64,000 nt of DNA from an uncultured Chloracidobacterium sp. (GCA_936914845.1 CAKZGE010000017.1:8656-72655); one strand, 5' to 3'; positions 32,844 to 42,714 are shown, counted from the first letter of the stretch. Notes: generated from the letters alone by a model not told the origin. Numbers and translations: made by a program.

Positions 32844-34129
32844 ATCGGCCTCTCGGGCCCGAGGGTGATGACGTGGCCGGCCTTGACGATCTTATTAATA
32901 CAGCTGCCGCCGAATTCATACGCCAACTGGCGGTAATCGGTACCGTCCAAAAGCAGTAGATCCGCGTCCTTTCCGACCTCGATCGAGCCTTTCCGCTCTC
33001 CCATTCCTATCGCATGGGCAGCATTTATCGTAACGGCGTTCAAAGCCTCGGCGGGCAAAAGCTTTTGGTAACGGCAAGCGATCGCCATTGCCATCGGCAG
33101 CGACGGACACGGAGCAGAACCCGGATTATAATCCGTCGAAACGGCAATAGCACAACCGGCATCTATCATTTTGCGGGCATCCGCGAAGATCGTCTTTCCC
33201 CCGCTAAAGTTTTCCGTTGGAATAACTACGCCGATCGTATCTGAATCCGCCAGCATCCTCACCTCTTCCGCAGATATCGAATCCAGATGATCGATAGAGG
33301 CCGCTCCAAGCTCAATGGCCAAGCGGCTGGCACCAAGATTAGTAAACTGGTCGGCATGTGCCTTTAAGCCAAACCACAGAGCCTTTGCCGTTCGCAAGAT
33401 CGTTTCCGTTTGATCGCGTGAAAAAGCTTTATTCTCGCAAAAAACGTCGGCGAACATCCGCACGCCGGCCGGCTCAAAATGTGAAACCTCGTACCAACTC
33501 CAGACCTTTGGCATCATTTCGTCGCACAAGACATCCACATAGACATCCGGATCATCGCGCAATTCGGGCGGCAGAGTATGAGCACCCAAAAATGTTGGTA
33601 CAACATCGATCAGATGCAGTCGGTCGATCTCGGCGATCGCCGCCAGCATTTTAAGCTCTGCTCCGGTTTCCAATCCATAGCCGGTCTTTATCTCGGCAGT
33701 GGTCGTGCCGCATTGAAACATTTTATTCAATCGATTCAATCCGCCGCGGACCAATTCGCCTTCGCTGGCCGACCGGGTAGCTTCCACTGTAGACAAGATC
33801 CCGCCGCCGGCCGCCAAAATGTCGAGATAGGCCGCCCCCTCGATCTTCATTTCAAATTCATTTAGCCGGTCACCCGCATATACAATGTGCGTATGGCAAT
33901 CAACAAAGCCCGGGACGACCGCACAACCAGAGGCATCGATCTCTTCCGCCGCCGAAAGATCGCGACAGATCGCCTCGCTATCGCCGACCGCAGCGACCTT
34001 GCCATCGACTATTGCGATCGCGGCTTCTTCAATGAAACCTGCATCGGACATCGCACGTCCTTTTTTTGCTCCTTCGGATGCACAGGTCGCCAGCTGGCCG
34101 ATATTCCTGATCAAAAGATCTGCATGCAT
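32840..34129 (-). CDS. hutI: Imidazolonepropionase
   Basis: Third hut enzyme, hydrolysing imidazolonepropionate to N-formimidoylglutamate. An amidohydrolase-fold protein with the metal motif DCHTH (His79, His81), GGGILSTVEATR, TTAEIKTGYGL, LKAHADQFTN and STDYNPGSAPCPS, all characteristic of HutI. 429 residues from ATG 34129, four bases after the YCII gene; an earlier in-frame ATG at 34171 would overlap that gene. Confidence 0.96.
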   Translation of the reverse strand: MHADLLIRNIGQLATCASEGAKKGRAMSDAGFIEEAAIAIVDGKVAAVGDSEAICRDLSAAEEIDASGCAVVPGFVDCHTHIVYAGDRLNEFEMKIEGAAYLDILAAGGGILSTVEATRSASEGELVRGGLNRLNKMFQCGTTTAEIKTGYGLETGAELKMLAAIAEIDRLHLIDVVPTFLGAHTLPPELRDDPDVYVDVLCDEMMPKVWSWYEVSHFEPAGVRMFADVFCENKAFSRDQTETILRTAKALWFGLKAHADQFTNLGASRLAIELGAASIDHLDSISAEEVRMLADSDTIGVVIPTENFSGGKTIFADARKMIDAGCAIAVSTDYNPGSAPCPSLPMAMAIACRYQKLLPAEALNAVTINAAHAIGMGERKGSIEVGKDADLLLLDGTDYRQLAYEFGGSCINKIVKAGHVITLGPERPI

Positions 34130-34133
34130 ACTA

Positions 34134-34619
34134 TTAAAAATTCTTTTCAGCAACCTTTTCGTGGAGTTCATTCACTTCCATCAGCGCCGCCGAGCCGTAC
34201 CACGGAACAAATTCTGCGACCATCACACCCGAACTTAAAACCGGATCGGTCTGAGCCAGCTTTTTAGCCTCCTCGACTGTTGCTACGGCAAAGATGAACA
34301 ACCCGCGGAATGTAATGTCGTTCTTTCCAAATGGGCCGGCGAGCGCCAACTTTCCTTCTTTTGCCAGCTTTTGGATATTGGCCATGTGGCCCTTGAAGAT
34401 CGTTTCTCGTCGGCTGCCTTTAATTTTCGAATCTTTCGGGCCTGTTTTTAAGATGCATAACACGTAAAGTCGCATACCGAACTGGTCGGCTCCGGTCTTT
34501 TTTGCCAATGCGGCATCAAATTTGGCAGCCGCCGGCGGCGAGTTCGGTGTTTGCCCATCGGCAGCGGCCGCAACCGCAATGAAAATGCCGAAAGTGATCA
34601 ATATATTCCTGAGTGCCAT
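34134..34619 (-). CDS. Secreted YCII-domain protein
   Basis: A 161-residue protein with a signal peptide (MALRNILITFGIFIAVAAAA) and a YCII-like domain: MRLYVLCILKTGPKDSKI, HMANIQKLAKEGKLALAGPF, LFIFAVATVEEAKKLAQTDP. YCII domains form ferredoxin-like dimers, often of unknown function. The ATG shares a base with the stop of the DUF2339 gene (TAATG). Export of a YCII protein is unusual. Confidence 0.75.
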   Translation of the reverse strand: MALRNILITFGIFIAVAAAADGQTPNSPPAAAKFDAALAKKTGADQFGMRLYVLCILKTGPKDSKIKGSRRETIFKGHMANIQKLAKEGKLALAGPFGKNDITFRGLFIFAVATVEEAKKLAQTDPVLSSGVMVAEFVPWYGSAALMEVNELHEKVAEKNF

Positions 34620-36886
34620 TATAGATCCTCCGTTTCTGAAACCGCATTGTCAAAGATAGTGCTGCTGTATTTGTTGTAAAGAAAGGCAACTATCAGGATC
34701 AAGGTTCCGAGAGAAATAAAAACCACCGTTTTCGAAAGCGTATCCAAATGGGCGATATCGTAAAAGAATACCTTCAATAGCGTCACCGCAAACAGCACGA
34801 TCGCCGAAATTCGGAGATGTCCGCGCCTGCCAAATATACCGAAGATCGCTAAGATCAATGCATATATCCCCCAGAGAACGCTGACCGCAAGCTTAAAAGA
34901 ATCACCGATGCCGAAGATCAACATCCAGTGCGTCAATTCGCTTGTCGCCACGCAAAGCCCGATAAACGCCGCAAATGTTTCAAATGCGGAAAGGGTCGGC
35001 TTGCCGCGGCGAGCGTATTCGAAGAGCATCGCGATCAACAATGCCAAACACACCAATGCTGCATATCTGACCGCCAAAAGTGAAAGGAGTGATGATCCGG
35101 CGGCTAGTGCGGTTTCGGTGCCTTCTTGAAGCAGCACGGGGCCGATGGCTACGAATATCAGCGAGTTCAGCACGCCAAAGCCGCAGGCCGCCATTCCGAA
35201 GTTCTCATCTTTCCAACGCATCAGGTTGGCAAAACCGAAGCCGGCCGTGTAGATCATGGCAAACGCCGCTTGCGAAACAATGCTTTTAATATTGACCAGT
35301 GTGCCTTGAAAATCATCTCCATCGCCCGTCCACAGCCAGAAATTTGCGATCTCTGTCCGCAAAACATTGAATAAAACAGCGCTCGCCGCGAACATTGCAA
35401 TGCTGCGAAAGGCACTGGTCAACGTTTTCGACAGGGGTGAGTTTTCTGCGTAAACATCGTTCAAATAGCTGTAAACTGTCAGAGCGGCAAAAACGAATAA
35501 GCCGGCGATGAATACTGAATTAGCGAATGGGGCCTCGGCTCTGTTATGAAAGATCCACGACCATTCGAGGCAAAGCGACATCATCGCCAAGCCGTACATC
35601 GGGTACGCCAGATATTCGAAAACCGGCAGCCGCTTCATTCGGCCGATCGCAAAAAGCATCGCAGCCTGTATCGCCCATAGAACCGTGACTACGCTTCCAT
35701 CGAATTGTATCGGGACGGCGGCTGCGGCGAATATCACAACCAAAGCTGCTAAAAGATATACAACATCAGGTGTGGCTGAAGATATACGACTGACTACCAA
35801 GCCCGCCGCTAGATGAAACGCCGCATTAGCAACCGCAAACATTCCGGTACTGCTGCCATATCCGCTGCTATCCAGGATCGAATACCCCAAGCAAAAGAAA
35901 ATTGACGCATTCGCCAGGGTTAAAATGATGTTTTCGACCGCCAAATATTCTCTGCGGGTGATCTTATATATCAAGAACGTGACGTAAAAGATGGCGAAGA
36001 AAACAAATGCGAATGCCAGAGCCGCAATGCCGTGGTGTTCGGGATCGAAATCCGCTATGAACCAAATTAAAAAGATGGCCCAGGTTGCAACAAAGGAAGT
36101 GTAAAAGGTCGAACGCCAATATTTCAGCACCGAAATGGCCAAGATGCCGACGTTAACGATGGCCATATAGCCAAACAAGCCGTAAACATTTTTCGACCCT
36201 GTACTCAGCAAAAACGGTATCGCATAAGCACCGACCAATCCAAGATGAGCTATTACTACTCTCGAATAGGCAACCGCGGCAGCAAAACCGAAGACCGTCA
36301 TCAGAATCATCAGAACGAACGCCGCCGGCTGGCCGATCAGCCCGTAGAGCGAAAAAGCGAAAAATGTAATGAAATACATTATCGCGATGCCGCCTGCCAT
36401 CAGAAAGGCACTAAAATTCAAGAACCGGCTTTTCAATTTGATCGCCAGGCCTGCCAGTATGGTTCCGACGACATAGCCGGCAACTATACGCATTAGAGGC
36501 GTAACCCACCCTTTATCCATCGCAAATTTTGCGCCGATCGCTACACCGATCACCAAAACTACGATGCCGATGATACTAAGCAGATTTTCGCCGACGAAGC
36601 GTTCCCATTCAGAACGCACCCGAGGCTCCTTAGGTTCGGTGTTGACCGGTCGAGCGGTAAAACTATCCGGCTCCGGCCATTTTGGAGGCGGCTGAGGAAC
36701 AATTGGCGGTGGTTCACTTCCCCGAAAGACTTCGGGGTCGTCATAAGCTTTCGATGGCCCTTGTTGGCCCAAAATCTTCAGTTCAGCACGGATCGCCGTT
36801 ATTTCGGCTTGAAATCCGATCTGCGTTCTGACCAACCGGTCGAGACGCATTTCTAATTCTTTGATCTGATCGTTCAAATCGGCCAT
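34619..36886 (-). CDS. DUF2339 multi-pass membrane protein
   Basis: A 755-residue protein with an N-terminal coiled coil (IKELEMRLDRLVRTQIGFQA), a proline-rich linker and then about 20 hydrophobic helices to near the C-terminus. This architecture and WERFVGENLLSIIGIVVLVIGVA-type sequence define the DUF2339 family, whose role is unknown. It is the first gene of the hut/envelope operon and is divergent from hutU (96-bp spacer that must contain both promoters). Confidence 0.85.
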   Translation of the reverse strand: MADLNDQIKELEMRLDRLVRTQIGFQAEITAIRAELKILGQQGPSKAYDDPEVFRGSEPPPIVPQPPPKWPEPDSFTARPVNTEPKEPRVRSEWERFVGENLLSIIGIVVLVIGVAIGAKFAMDKGWVTPLMRIVAGYVVGTILAGLAIKLKSRFLNFSAFLMAGGIAIMYFITFFAFSLYGLIGQPAAFVLMILMTVFGFAAAVAYSRVVIAHLGLVGAYAIPFLLSTGSKNVYGLFGYMAIVNVGILAISVLKYWRSTFYTSFVATWAIFLIWFIADFDPEHHGIAALAFAFVFFAIFYVTFLIYKITRREYLAVENIILTLANASIFFCLGYSILDSSGYGSSTGMFAVANAAFHLAAGLVVSRISSATPDVVYLLAALVVIFAAAAVPIQFDGSVVTVLWAIQAAMLFAIGRMKRLPVFEYLAYPMYGLAMMSLCLEWSWIFHNRAEAPFANSVFIAGLFVFAALTVYSYLNDVYAENSPLSKTLTSAFRSIAMFAASAVLFNVLRTEIANFWLWTGDGDDFQGTLVNIKSIVSQAAFAMIYTAGFGFANLMRWKDENFGMAACGFGVLNSLIFVAIGPVLLQEGTETALAAGSSLLSLLAVRYAALVCLALLIAMLFEYARRGKPTLSAFETFAAFIGLCVATSELTHWMLIFGIGDSFKLAVSVLWGIYALILAIFGIFGRRGHLRISAIVLFAVTLLKVFFYDIAHLDTLSKTVVFISLGTLILIVAFLYNKYSSTIFDNAVSETEDL

Positions 36887-36982
36887 AGACGACTACTATT
36901 CGCGTAACTATTATGCCAAGATAATATATCTGAATTGGTTCGATTTTAACGCATTGCTCTTCTTAAATAAAATAAATCTCGT

Positions 36983-38632
36983 ATGAAAAGACCCGTTCAT
37001 TCACCCGTCGGAACAAAACTCAGCTGTAAAAATTGGCTTATCGAAGCAGCTTATCGAATGCTGCAGAACAACCTTGACCCGGATGTCGCGTTCGATCCGA
37101 ACAATCTTGTGGTTTACGGCGGACGCGGAAAGGCCGCTCGAAACTGGGAGTCTTTCGATGCGATCCTCGACAGTCTTCGGCAGATGGATGAAGACGAAAC
37201 TCTGCTTATCCAATCGGGCAAACCGGTGGGGATCTTTAAAAGCCACACTGACGCTCCGCGGGTTTTGTTGGCAAATTCGAATATCGTCCCGCATTGGGCA
37301 ACACAGCAGCAGTTCGATCAATACGAACGCGACGGCCTAATGATGTATGGCCAGATGACTGCCGGAAGTTGGATCTATATCGGCACGCAGGGCATTCTCC
37401 AGGGAACCTACGAAACATTCGGTTCGCTGGCCCGCGAGCACGGGTGGGGAAATCTTGCCGGCAGATTCGTTCTAACAGCCGGACTTGGCGAAATGGGCGG
37501 AGCACAGGCACAAGCTATTACCTTCAACGGCGGCGTCGGATTGCTGGTCGAGGTCGATCAGTGGCGAATTGAACGCCGGTTGAAGCTGAAACAGATCGAT
37601 GTCGCGGCCGCATCGCTTGATCATGCAATTTCGCTTGTTTCCGAAGCGATCAATGCCAAACGGCCGCTTTCCGTTGCTCTCCACGGCAACGCAGCAGAAG
37701 TTCACTGGCAATTGATCGACCGCGAGATAATTCCGGATGTCGTCACCGATCAGACCTCTGCACACGACCCGCTTTACGGTTATATTCCCGAAGGGTTGAC
37801 CGTGGAGCAGGCGGCAGAACTACGAACGATCGAGCCGGCCTTGTATGAAGAACAAGCAATGCGTTCAATGGCCCGCCATGTGGAGGCGATGCTTCAATTT
37901 CAGCATCGAGGTTCCATCGTCTTTGATTACGGCAACAATCTTCGTCAACGAGCATTCGACACGGGTGTTGCCAATGCTTTCGATTACCCCGGTTTCGTGC
38001 CGGCCTATATTCGGCCGTTGTTCTGCGAGGGCAAAGGCCCTTTTCGGTGGGTGGCTCTTTCCGGCGATAAAGAAGACATTTTCAGAACAGACGCGGCAAT
38101 AATGGAACTCTTTCCGGAGAACGATCACCTTACGCGTTGGCTGACGATGGCCCAAGAGCAGGTCGAATTTCAGGGCTTGCCGGCCCGAATTTGCTGGCTT
38201 GGATACGGCGAGCGGGCAAAAGCCGGGCTGAAATTGAACGAAATGGTGGCCAGCGGCGAATTAAAAGCTCCGATCGTCATCGGACGCGATCATCTGGACT
38301 GCGGCAGCGTCGCTTCGCCAAACCGCGAGACCGAATCGATGAAAGACGGCAGCGACGCCATCGCCGATTGGGTCTATTTGAACGCGATGATCAATGTTGC
38401 GGGCGGTGCGACATGGGTTTCGCTGCACCACGGCGGCGGTGTCGGCATCGGTTATTCGCTCCACGCCGGACAAGTTATCGTTGCTGATGGAACACCGGAA
38501 GCCGCAAAGCGGATCGAACGTGTGCTGACCACAGATCCGGGAATGGGCGTTATTCGCCACGCCGACGCCGGCTACGACGAAGCAATTGAATTCGCGAAGA
38601 AGAACGGGGTTGCAATCCCGATGACAACGTAA
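36983..38632 (+). CDS. hutU: Urocanate hydratase
   Basis: Second hut enzyme, adding water to urocanate using bound NAD+. Sequence landmarks are YGGRGKAARNWESFD, GQMTAGSWIYIGTQGILQGT, TAGLGEMGGAQ, the conserved cysteine segment RDHLDCGSVASPNRETE and HHGGGVGIGYSLHAGQ. 549 residues is full length. It is transcribed away from the operon holding hutI and hutH, so all three may share control in the 96-bp spacer. Confidence 0.97.
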   Translation: MKRPVHSPVGTKLSCKNWLIEAAYRMLQNNLDPDVAFDPNNLVVYGGRGKAARNWESFDAILDSLRQMDEDETLLIQSGKPVGIFKSHTDAPRVLLANSNIVPHWATQQQFDQYERDGLMMYGQMTAGSWIYIGTQGILQGTYETFGSLAREHGWGNLAGRFVLTAGLGEMGGAQAQAITFNGGVGLLVEVDQWRIERRLKLKQIDVAAASLDHAISLVSEAINAKRPLSVALHGNAAEVHWQLIDREIIPDVVTDQTSAHDPLYGYIPEGLTVEQAAELRTIEPALYEEQAMRSMARHVEAMLQFQHRGSIVFDYGNNLRQRAFDTGVANAFDYPGFVPAYIRPLFCEGKGPFRWVALSGDKEDIFRTDAAIMELFPENDHLTRWLTMAQEQVEFQGLPARICWLGYGERAKAGLKLNEMVASGELKAPIVIGRDHLDCGSVASPNRETESMKDGSDAIADWVYLNAMINVAGGATWVSLHHGGGVGIGYSLHAGQVIVADGTPEAAKRIERVLTTDPGMGVIRHADAGYDEAIEFAKKNGVAIPMTT

Positions 38633-38742
38633 ACGGTGAAGCTGACGCTAACGGGCCTTGCAACAATTAAGGATTGGCGAGAACCGCAGTGCCGTAAAAT
38701 TTGATCGGGGTCTTAAAAAGATCTGGGGTGTTAAAAGAAAAA

Positions 38743-38817
<75 letters not shown>

Positions 38818-38888
38818 ACGCGGTCCACTTTCAAAGCTTGAAAGCGAACCCTAAGAATGCCAAATGAAGCCTGTTGTGTCAAGCGGCC

Positions 38889-39875
38889 TCATTGAAGCCG
38901 ATGTTTGCTAAAAAATTCCCAGATCACGGCTGATGCATTCATTTCTACCGATGGTTCATCGCCGGCTTGCCGCGATCTTCCGCCCGGCCAGGCGTGGTTA
39001 CCGCCGATGACTGTAATATATTCTACGTCCTTATCCCGGCTGCATCCGCGAAAACTTCGCCGCTCAACATTGCCGGATCTGACAGCCGCGGTCTGCATCG
39101 AGCATCCATTGTTTTTCGCCCAAAATTCGGTTGTTTCCTTTTGACTGAGATACGGGGCGTTTTGAGCTTTATTGACCGGATAATTTACCGACCATCCGCC
39201 GGCGAGAGGAACCGCCGTATCTGCCGAACCGTTTATCATTAAGGTCGGTACTTTGCCGTTCGGTTTCGGCGAAGCAGCAAAAAGAGCCCCTGCTACCGGT
39301 GCGATCGCCGCAACGCGATCTGACAAGCGGGCACCGATCAGGTGTGTCATCATCGCACCGTTCGAATGTCCTGTGACATAGATCCGTTTCGGATCAACGT
39401 TCGGATGTCTGCTTAATTTGCTGATCAAAGCGTCGATAAATGCTACATCATCAACCTTGTCTTCCACCGCTTGAGCACAGCACCCGATAGCGTTCCATGT
39501 CAGCAAAATGTCTTTCCTGTTCCCCGAACCGTCCGGATAGACCACGATAAACCTTTCGCGCTCGGCGATCTGGTTAAAGCCGGTCGCTTGTGCCGAAAAT
39601 TTGCCGTTGCCGCCCCCGCCATGGAGCGAAATAACAACCGCCATTCGTTCGCTGCGGCCGCCGCTGGGATAGTGTATCCAAAAGGTGCGTTCCCGGTCAC
39701 CAACTTCGATGGTTTGAGGATCCATCTCCGAACCGGAGCGGCTTTCCTCTATGACCCGCGCCAAACGCCTGCGATCCGCTTCTCCGCCTCGTCTTTGTGC
39801 AGAAACACTAATCGCAGAAAGCGTAAACAACATCCCCAACATGATCGCCGTAGCCGACCCCGCCCGTCTTTTCAT
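38889..39875 (-). CDS. Secreted PHB-depolymerase/feruloyl-esterase family hydrolase
   Basis: A 328-residue alpha/beta hydrolase with signal peptide (MKRRAGSATAIMLGMLFTLS...SAQ). The oxyanion region VISLHGGGGN, nucleophile box GHSNGAM, NGSADTAVPL (acid) and GGNHAWPGG (His) match the LpqC/polyhydroxybutyrate depolymerase-like family. Substrate could be a polyester or plant cell-wall ester; the sequence does not decide. Confidence 0.85.
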   Translation of the reverse strand: MKRRAGSATAIMLGMLFTLSAISVSAQRRGGEADRRRLARVIEESRSGSEMDPQTIEVGDRERTFWIHYPSGGRSERMAVVISLHGGGGNGKFSAQATGFNQIAERERFIVVYPDGSGNRKDILLTWNAIGCCAQAVEDKVDDVAFIDALISKLSRHPNVDPKRIYVTGHSNGAMMTHLIGARLSDRVAAIAPVAGALFAASPKPNGKVPTLMINGSADTAVPLAGGWSVNYPVNKAQNAPYLSQKETTEFWAKNNGCSMQTAAVRSGNVERRSFRGCSRDKDVEYITVIGGNHAWPGGRSRQAGDEPSVEMNASAVIWEFFSKHRLQ

Positions 39876-40028
39876 TCAACCTTCCCTCCCGAATGTATTT
39901 ATGACGCTTCGTTTCAAAAAAAGGGCGAAACTATATAAGGTAATCAATGATACAATGTTCGCGGCTGCGAGGCCGTAAAATACAAAATTAAAGGGAGGAA
40001 GGCGAGAAGTAACGCCTGTTTACGATCT

Positions 40029-40304
40029 ATGATCTCATTACTGATCTGGCTTTTATTGGGTTTCCTAGCCGGTTACGTAGCAAAGTTGCTTATGCCCGGG
40101 TCTGATGGCGGCGGTGTGATATTTACCACTTTACTCGGCATCGTCGGTGCCGTTGTCGGCGGTTACATCGGTGTGCTCCTTGGTTTTCCGATGGCAAGCA
40201 GTTTCGACAACATCGGCGGTTCCTTACCGAGTTTCCTGTTTTCCGTTCTTGGTGCAATAGTGGTTTTAGCTATTTTCCGTGTGCTTTCGGGCAGACGCGT
40301 CTGA
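40029..40304 (+). CDS. GlsB/YeaQ/YmgE-type small membrane protein
   Basis: A 91-residue protein with three hydrophobic helices and the family pattern LIWLLLGFLAGYVAKLLMPG, then TTLLGIVGAVVGGYIG and FSVLGAIVVLAIFRVLSGRR. Members are associated with stress response. Its 3' end overlaps the convergent DUF3037 gene by 39 bp. Confidence 0.85.
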   Translation: MISLLIWLLLGFLAGYVAKLLMPGSDGGGVIFTTLLGIVGAVVGGYIGVLLGFPMASSFDNIGGSLPSFLFSVLGAIVVLAIFRVLSGRRV

Positions 40305-40703
40305 CTCGACAACGGACATTTGTTCGACCAATCGCTGCATAAGTCCGCTGAGAGTAGCAATTGGGTCACAGGTCAATCCTACATGGGTGGCAGAGGTTTG
40401 AACGATCGTGCTCCGCGGAGCCGTCAGCCAGCGAAAGCGCTCTGCTGTCGGCAAAGCGCCGATCGGCCCAGCTTTCTCGCCGCCCTTTGATATTTTTTCG
40501 ATCGCAGCCAGATGCCGGCGAACTTCTTCTACGTTCACCGCCGGTGCGAATGCGGCCAGCCGAGCTTCATCGATGCCGAACTGTGATCCTAGAAAGTTCA
40601 GAGAGCGGCAGTGCAATATCACGCCTACGTTGAGGAACTCTTCCCGTTCTACGAGCGGCACGATCCGGATCACCGCATATTCATATAAGTGCTTTTCCGG
40701 CAC
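40266..40703 (-). CDS. DUF3037 protein
   Basis: A 145-residue protein with the DUF3037 hallmark YEYAVIRIVPLVEREEFLNV followed by GVILHCR, and later RFRWLTAPRSTIVQTSATHV. I propose the GTG at 40703 (VPEKHLYEYAVIRI) as start, since homologues begin shortly before that motif; an ATG at 40742 is the alternative. It overlaps the HipA-like gene, and DUF3037 genes are commonly paired with HipA-family kinases. The role is unknown. Confidence 0.78.
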   Translation of the reverse strand: MPEKHLYEYAVIRIVPLVEREEFLNVGVILHCRSLNFLGSQFGIDEARLAAFAPAVNVEEVRRHLAAIEKISKGGEKAGPIGALPTAERFRWLTAPRSTIVQTSATHVGLTCDPIATLSGLMQRLVEQMSVVESDASARKHTENS

Positions 40704-41460
40704 GAACAGCTTCCTCCGTAAAGATCTCCGCGTTCTGCACACGCTGAGTTAAAAACTGGACATAGACCTCTCGCATCTTATCCGGAGCCTCCCCGCCGCC
40801 GTTCAACCATCCGTCCGGGACAATTTCGACGATCTCGCTGAAGAATTCAGGCGTCAGTAGTGGTAAAAGCTCACCCGCCGCTGCCTCGATCGATCCCGCG
40901 AAAGGAAGCAGAACGTGATCCTTTATGTGCTTGAATGGCGACGCGGCAAAATCCCGCCAGGTGTTCCAGGAATGATGAAAATATAGTGCGGCTCCATGAT
41001 CGATCAACCACAATTCTTTATGCCACATCAGCATATTCGCGTTGCGCGGCGTGCGGTCAACATTCATGACAAAGGCATCGAACCAGACGATCTTTGCCGC
41101 CAATTCGGCATTGACGGTATCAACGACCGGATCGAATGTTATTGATCCCGGCAAATAATCCAATGCCAGGTTTTGTCCCACACTCGCTTTAAGGAGATCT
41201 TGGATCTCCGGATCAGGCTCGATCCGTCCGAATTCAGCCGAAAGCTCCGCAAAAACTATTTCCGGCACGCGAAATCCCAGCTTCCGGGCTATTTCGCCTG
41301 CGAGAAGTTCGGCGATCAAAGCCTTCGTTCCCTGCCCGGCACCGCGAAATTTGACAACATACATTCCGTCGTCTTCGGCTTCTACGATCGCCGGCAACGA
41401 GCCGCCCTCGCGAAGCGGGGTCACGTATCGAGTTATTGTTGTTTCACGAATTTCCGCCAA
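40681..41460 (-). CDS. HipA-family kinase-like protein
   Basis: A 259-residue protein of the short HipA family usually partnered by DUF3037. Kinase-like features are MYVVKFRGAGQGTKALIAEL (ATP-binding region), FDAFVMNVDRTPRNANMLMW (catalytic loop with N-x-D-R-x-x-x-N) and LWLIDHGAALYFHH (metal-binding Asp). No HipB antitoxin is adjacent. It begins three bases after hutG, so the pair is co-transcribed with hutG. Confidence 0.82.
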   Translation of the reverse strand: MAEIRETTITRYVTPLREGGSLPAIVEAEDDGMYVVKFRGAGQGTKALIAELLAGEIARKLGFRVPEIVFAELSAEFGRIEPDPEIQDLLKASVGQNLALDYLPGSITFDPVVDTVNAELAAKIVWFDAFVMNVDRTPRNANMLMWHKELWLIDHGAALYFHHSWNTWRDFAASPFKHIKDHVLLPFAGSIEAAAGELLPLLTPEFFSEIVEIVPDGWLNGGGEAPDKMREVYVQFLTQRVQNAEIFTEEAVRAGKALI

Positions 41461-41463
41461 TTT

Positions 41464-42417
41464 TTACGTCACGTTCGAACAAAAACGATGAACAGCGATC
41501 GCGACCAGTTTCGTCGTGCGGTCATCCTGATCATATTTCGGATTTACTTCGGTAAACTCGATCACTTTCGTGTTGGCAAGACTCGCGGCATATTTCACCA
41601 GCGTAATAAATTCGCCCGCCCTCAAACCCAGCGGCGACGGCGACGACGCCCCCGGAGCGTCTGCCGATCGAAGAGCGTCAATATCGAACCCGAAGAAAGT
41701 ACTCAACGAAGCGCTATGGTGGACAAAAGTTTCTCGTACCCGCTCTTTTATTTCGAGATGCACATCCTCGCGTCCCCTAAGAACCTCTAAACTGATACGA
41801 TTCACACCGAGGTCGGTGATATACCGATAGTAAATGGGCGAACAGAAATGTGATTGATATCCGATCTCATAGAATTGCGTCGGCACCAAATGCCCTTCTT
41901 CGAGAAGCTGTCGATATTGTGTACCGCTGTTTCGCTGTTCGTCCGCTCGGACATCCAAATGAGAATCGACATTTAAGGCGATCCAGTTCCCACTGCCGAA
42001 AACAGCTGCCATCGCTTTGCCGTCCGGATAAGAAATATCGTTGCCGCCACCAAGAACGATCACCCGCTTACCGTCACGAAGCATCTGTTCCACGATCTCT
42101 GTCTGCCGGTCGTGGATCTCTTCCAGCGTGCCATCCGTTTTAACATTGCCGACATCGACAATACGTTTTTTGATGCCCATCGGAGTTAGACGATAAAATT
42201 GTTCGCGAATCGCATCAGGAGCCAACGCCGCACCTTCCCGACCATGGCTGCGCCGAATACCTTCGTCTTGCGGACAGCCGAGCAAAACCAACTCCGCGGC
42301 ATCATAGCTTTTCTCGTCCGACCGGACGATCTCACCTAGGCGGGGATCGTTTTTATCGCCTTTTGAATAGAAGAGTTCGGTGCCCGGCCGAGTTGTCAGG
42401 TCAAATATGTTCGCCAT
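41464..42417 (-). CDS. hutG: Formimidoylglutamase
   Basis: Arginase/ureohydrolase-fold enzyme of 317 residues, expected to split N-formimidoylglutamate to glutamate and formamide, the final hut step. Manganese motifs are GGGNDISYPD, NVDSHLDVR and FFGFDIDALRSADAPG. With hutH, hutU and hutI within 12 kb the pathway is complete. Agmatinase is the alternative family but the context favours HutG. Confidence 0.85.
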   Translation of the reverse strand: MANIFDLTTRPGTELFYSKGDKNDPRLGEIVRSDEKSYDAAELVLLGCPQDEGIRRSHGREGAALAPDAIREQFYRLTPMGIKKRIVDVGNVKTDGTLEEIHDRQTEIVEQMLRDGKRVIVLGGGNDISYPDGKAMAAVFGSGNWIALNVDSHLDVRADEQRNSGTQYRQLLEEGHLVPTQFYEIGYQSHFCSPIYYRYITDLGVNRISLEVLRGREDVHLEIKERVRETFVHHSASLSTFFGFDIDALRSADAPGASSPSPLGLRAGEFITLVKYAASLANTKVIEFTEVNPKYDQDDRTTKLVAIAVHRFCSNVT

Positions 42418-42460
42418 ATGGTCTATATTACTCTAAAAGTTCTTTGGCAGAAAGACAGGC

Positions 42461-42664
42461 TTACTGCTGCTCAACACGCCCGCAACAGGTACAAGGCCTT
42501 GTCTTGTCGTTTAGATTCGATTCGAAGCCGTCCTCAAAATCGCTGCGTATCTTTTCGCGTTCATTGGAATCAAAGAATTCATTAATGGCATTGACCAATT
42601 CAAGTCGCTCCAAATTACGAAGTTTCAAAAATCCGTTGAATACATATTTGGTTTGTTCGTTCAT
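42461..42664 (-). CDS. 67-residue protein with C-terminal cysteine cluster
   Basis: Starts MNEQTKYVFNGFLKLRNLER and ends KTRPCTCCGRVEQQ. The helical body FDSNEREKIRSDFEDGF and the clustered cysteines suggest a small metal-binding protein. It lies 43 bp upstream of hutG on the same strand. Not recognised. Confidence 0.55.
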   Translation of the reverse strand: MNEQTKYVFNGFLKLRNLERLELVNAINEFFDSNEREKIRSDFEDGFESNLNDKTRPCTCCGRVEQQ

Positions 42665-42714
42665 ATTGATGCTTTTCAGTGGGAATTACCGCGAATTCAT
42701 TATAGGTATCTTAT

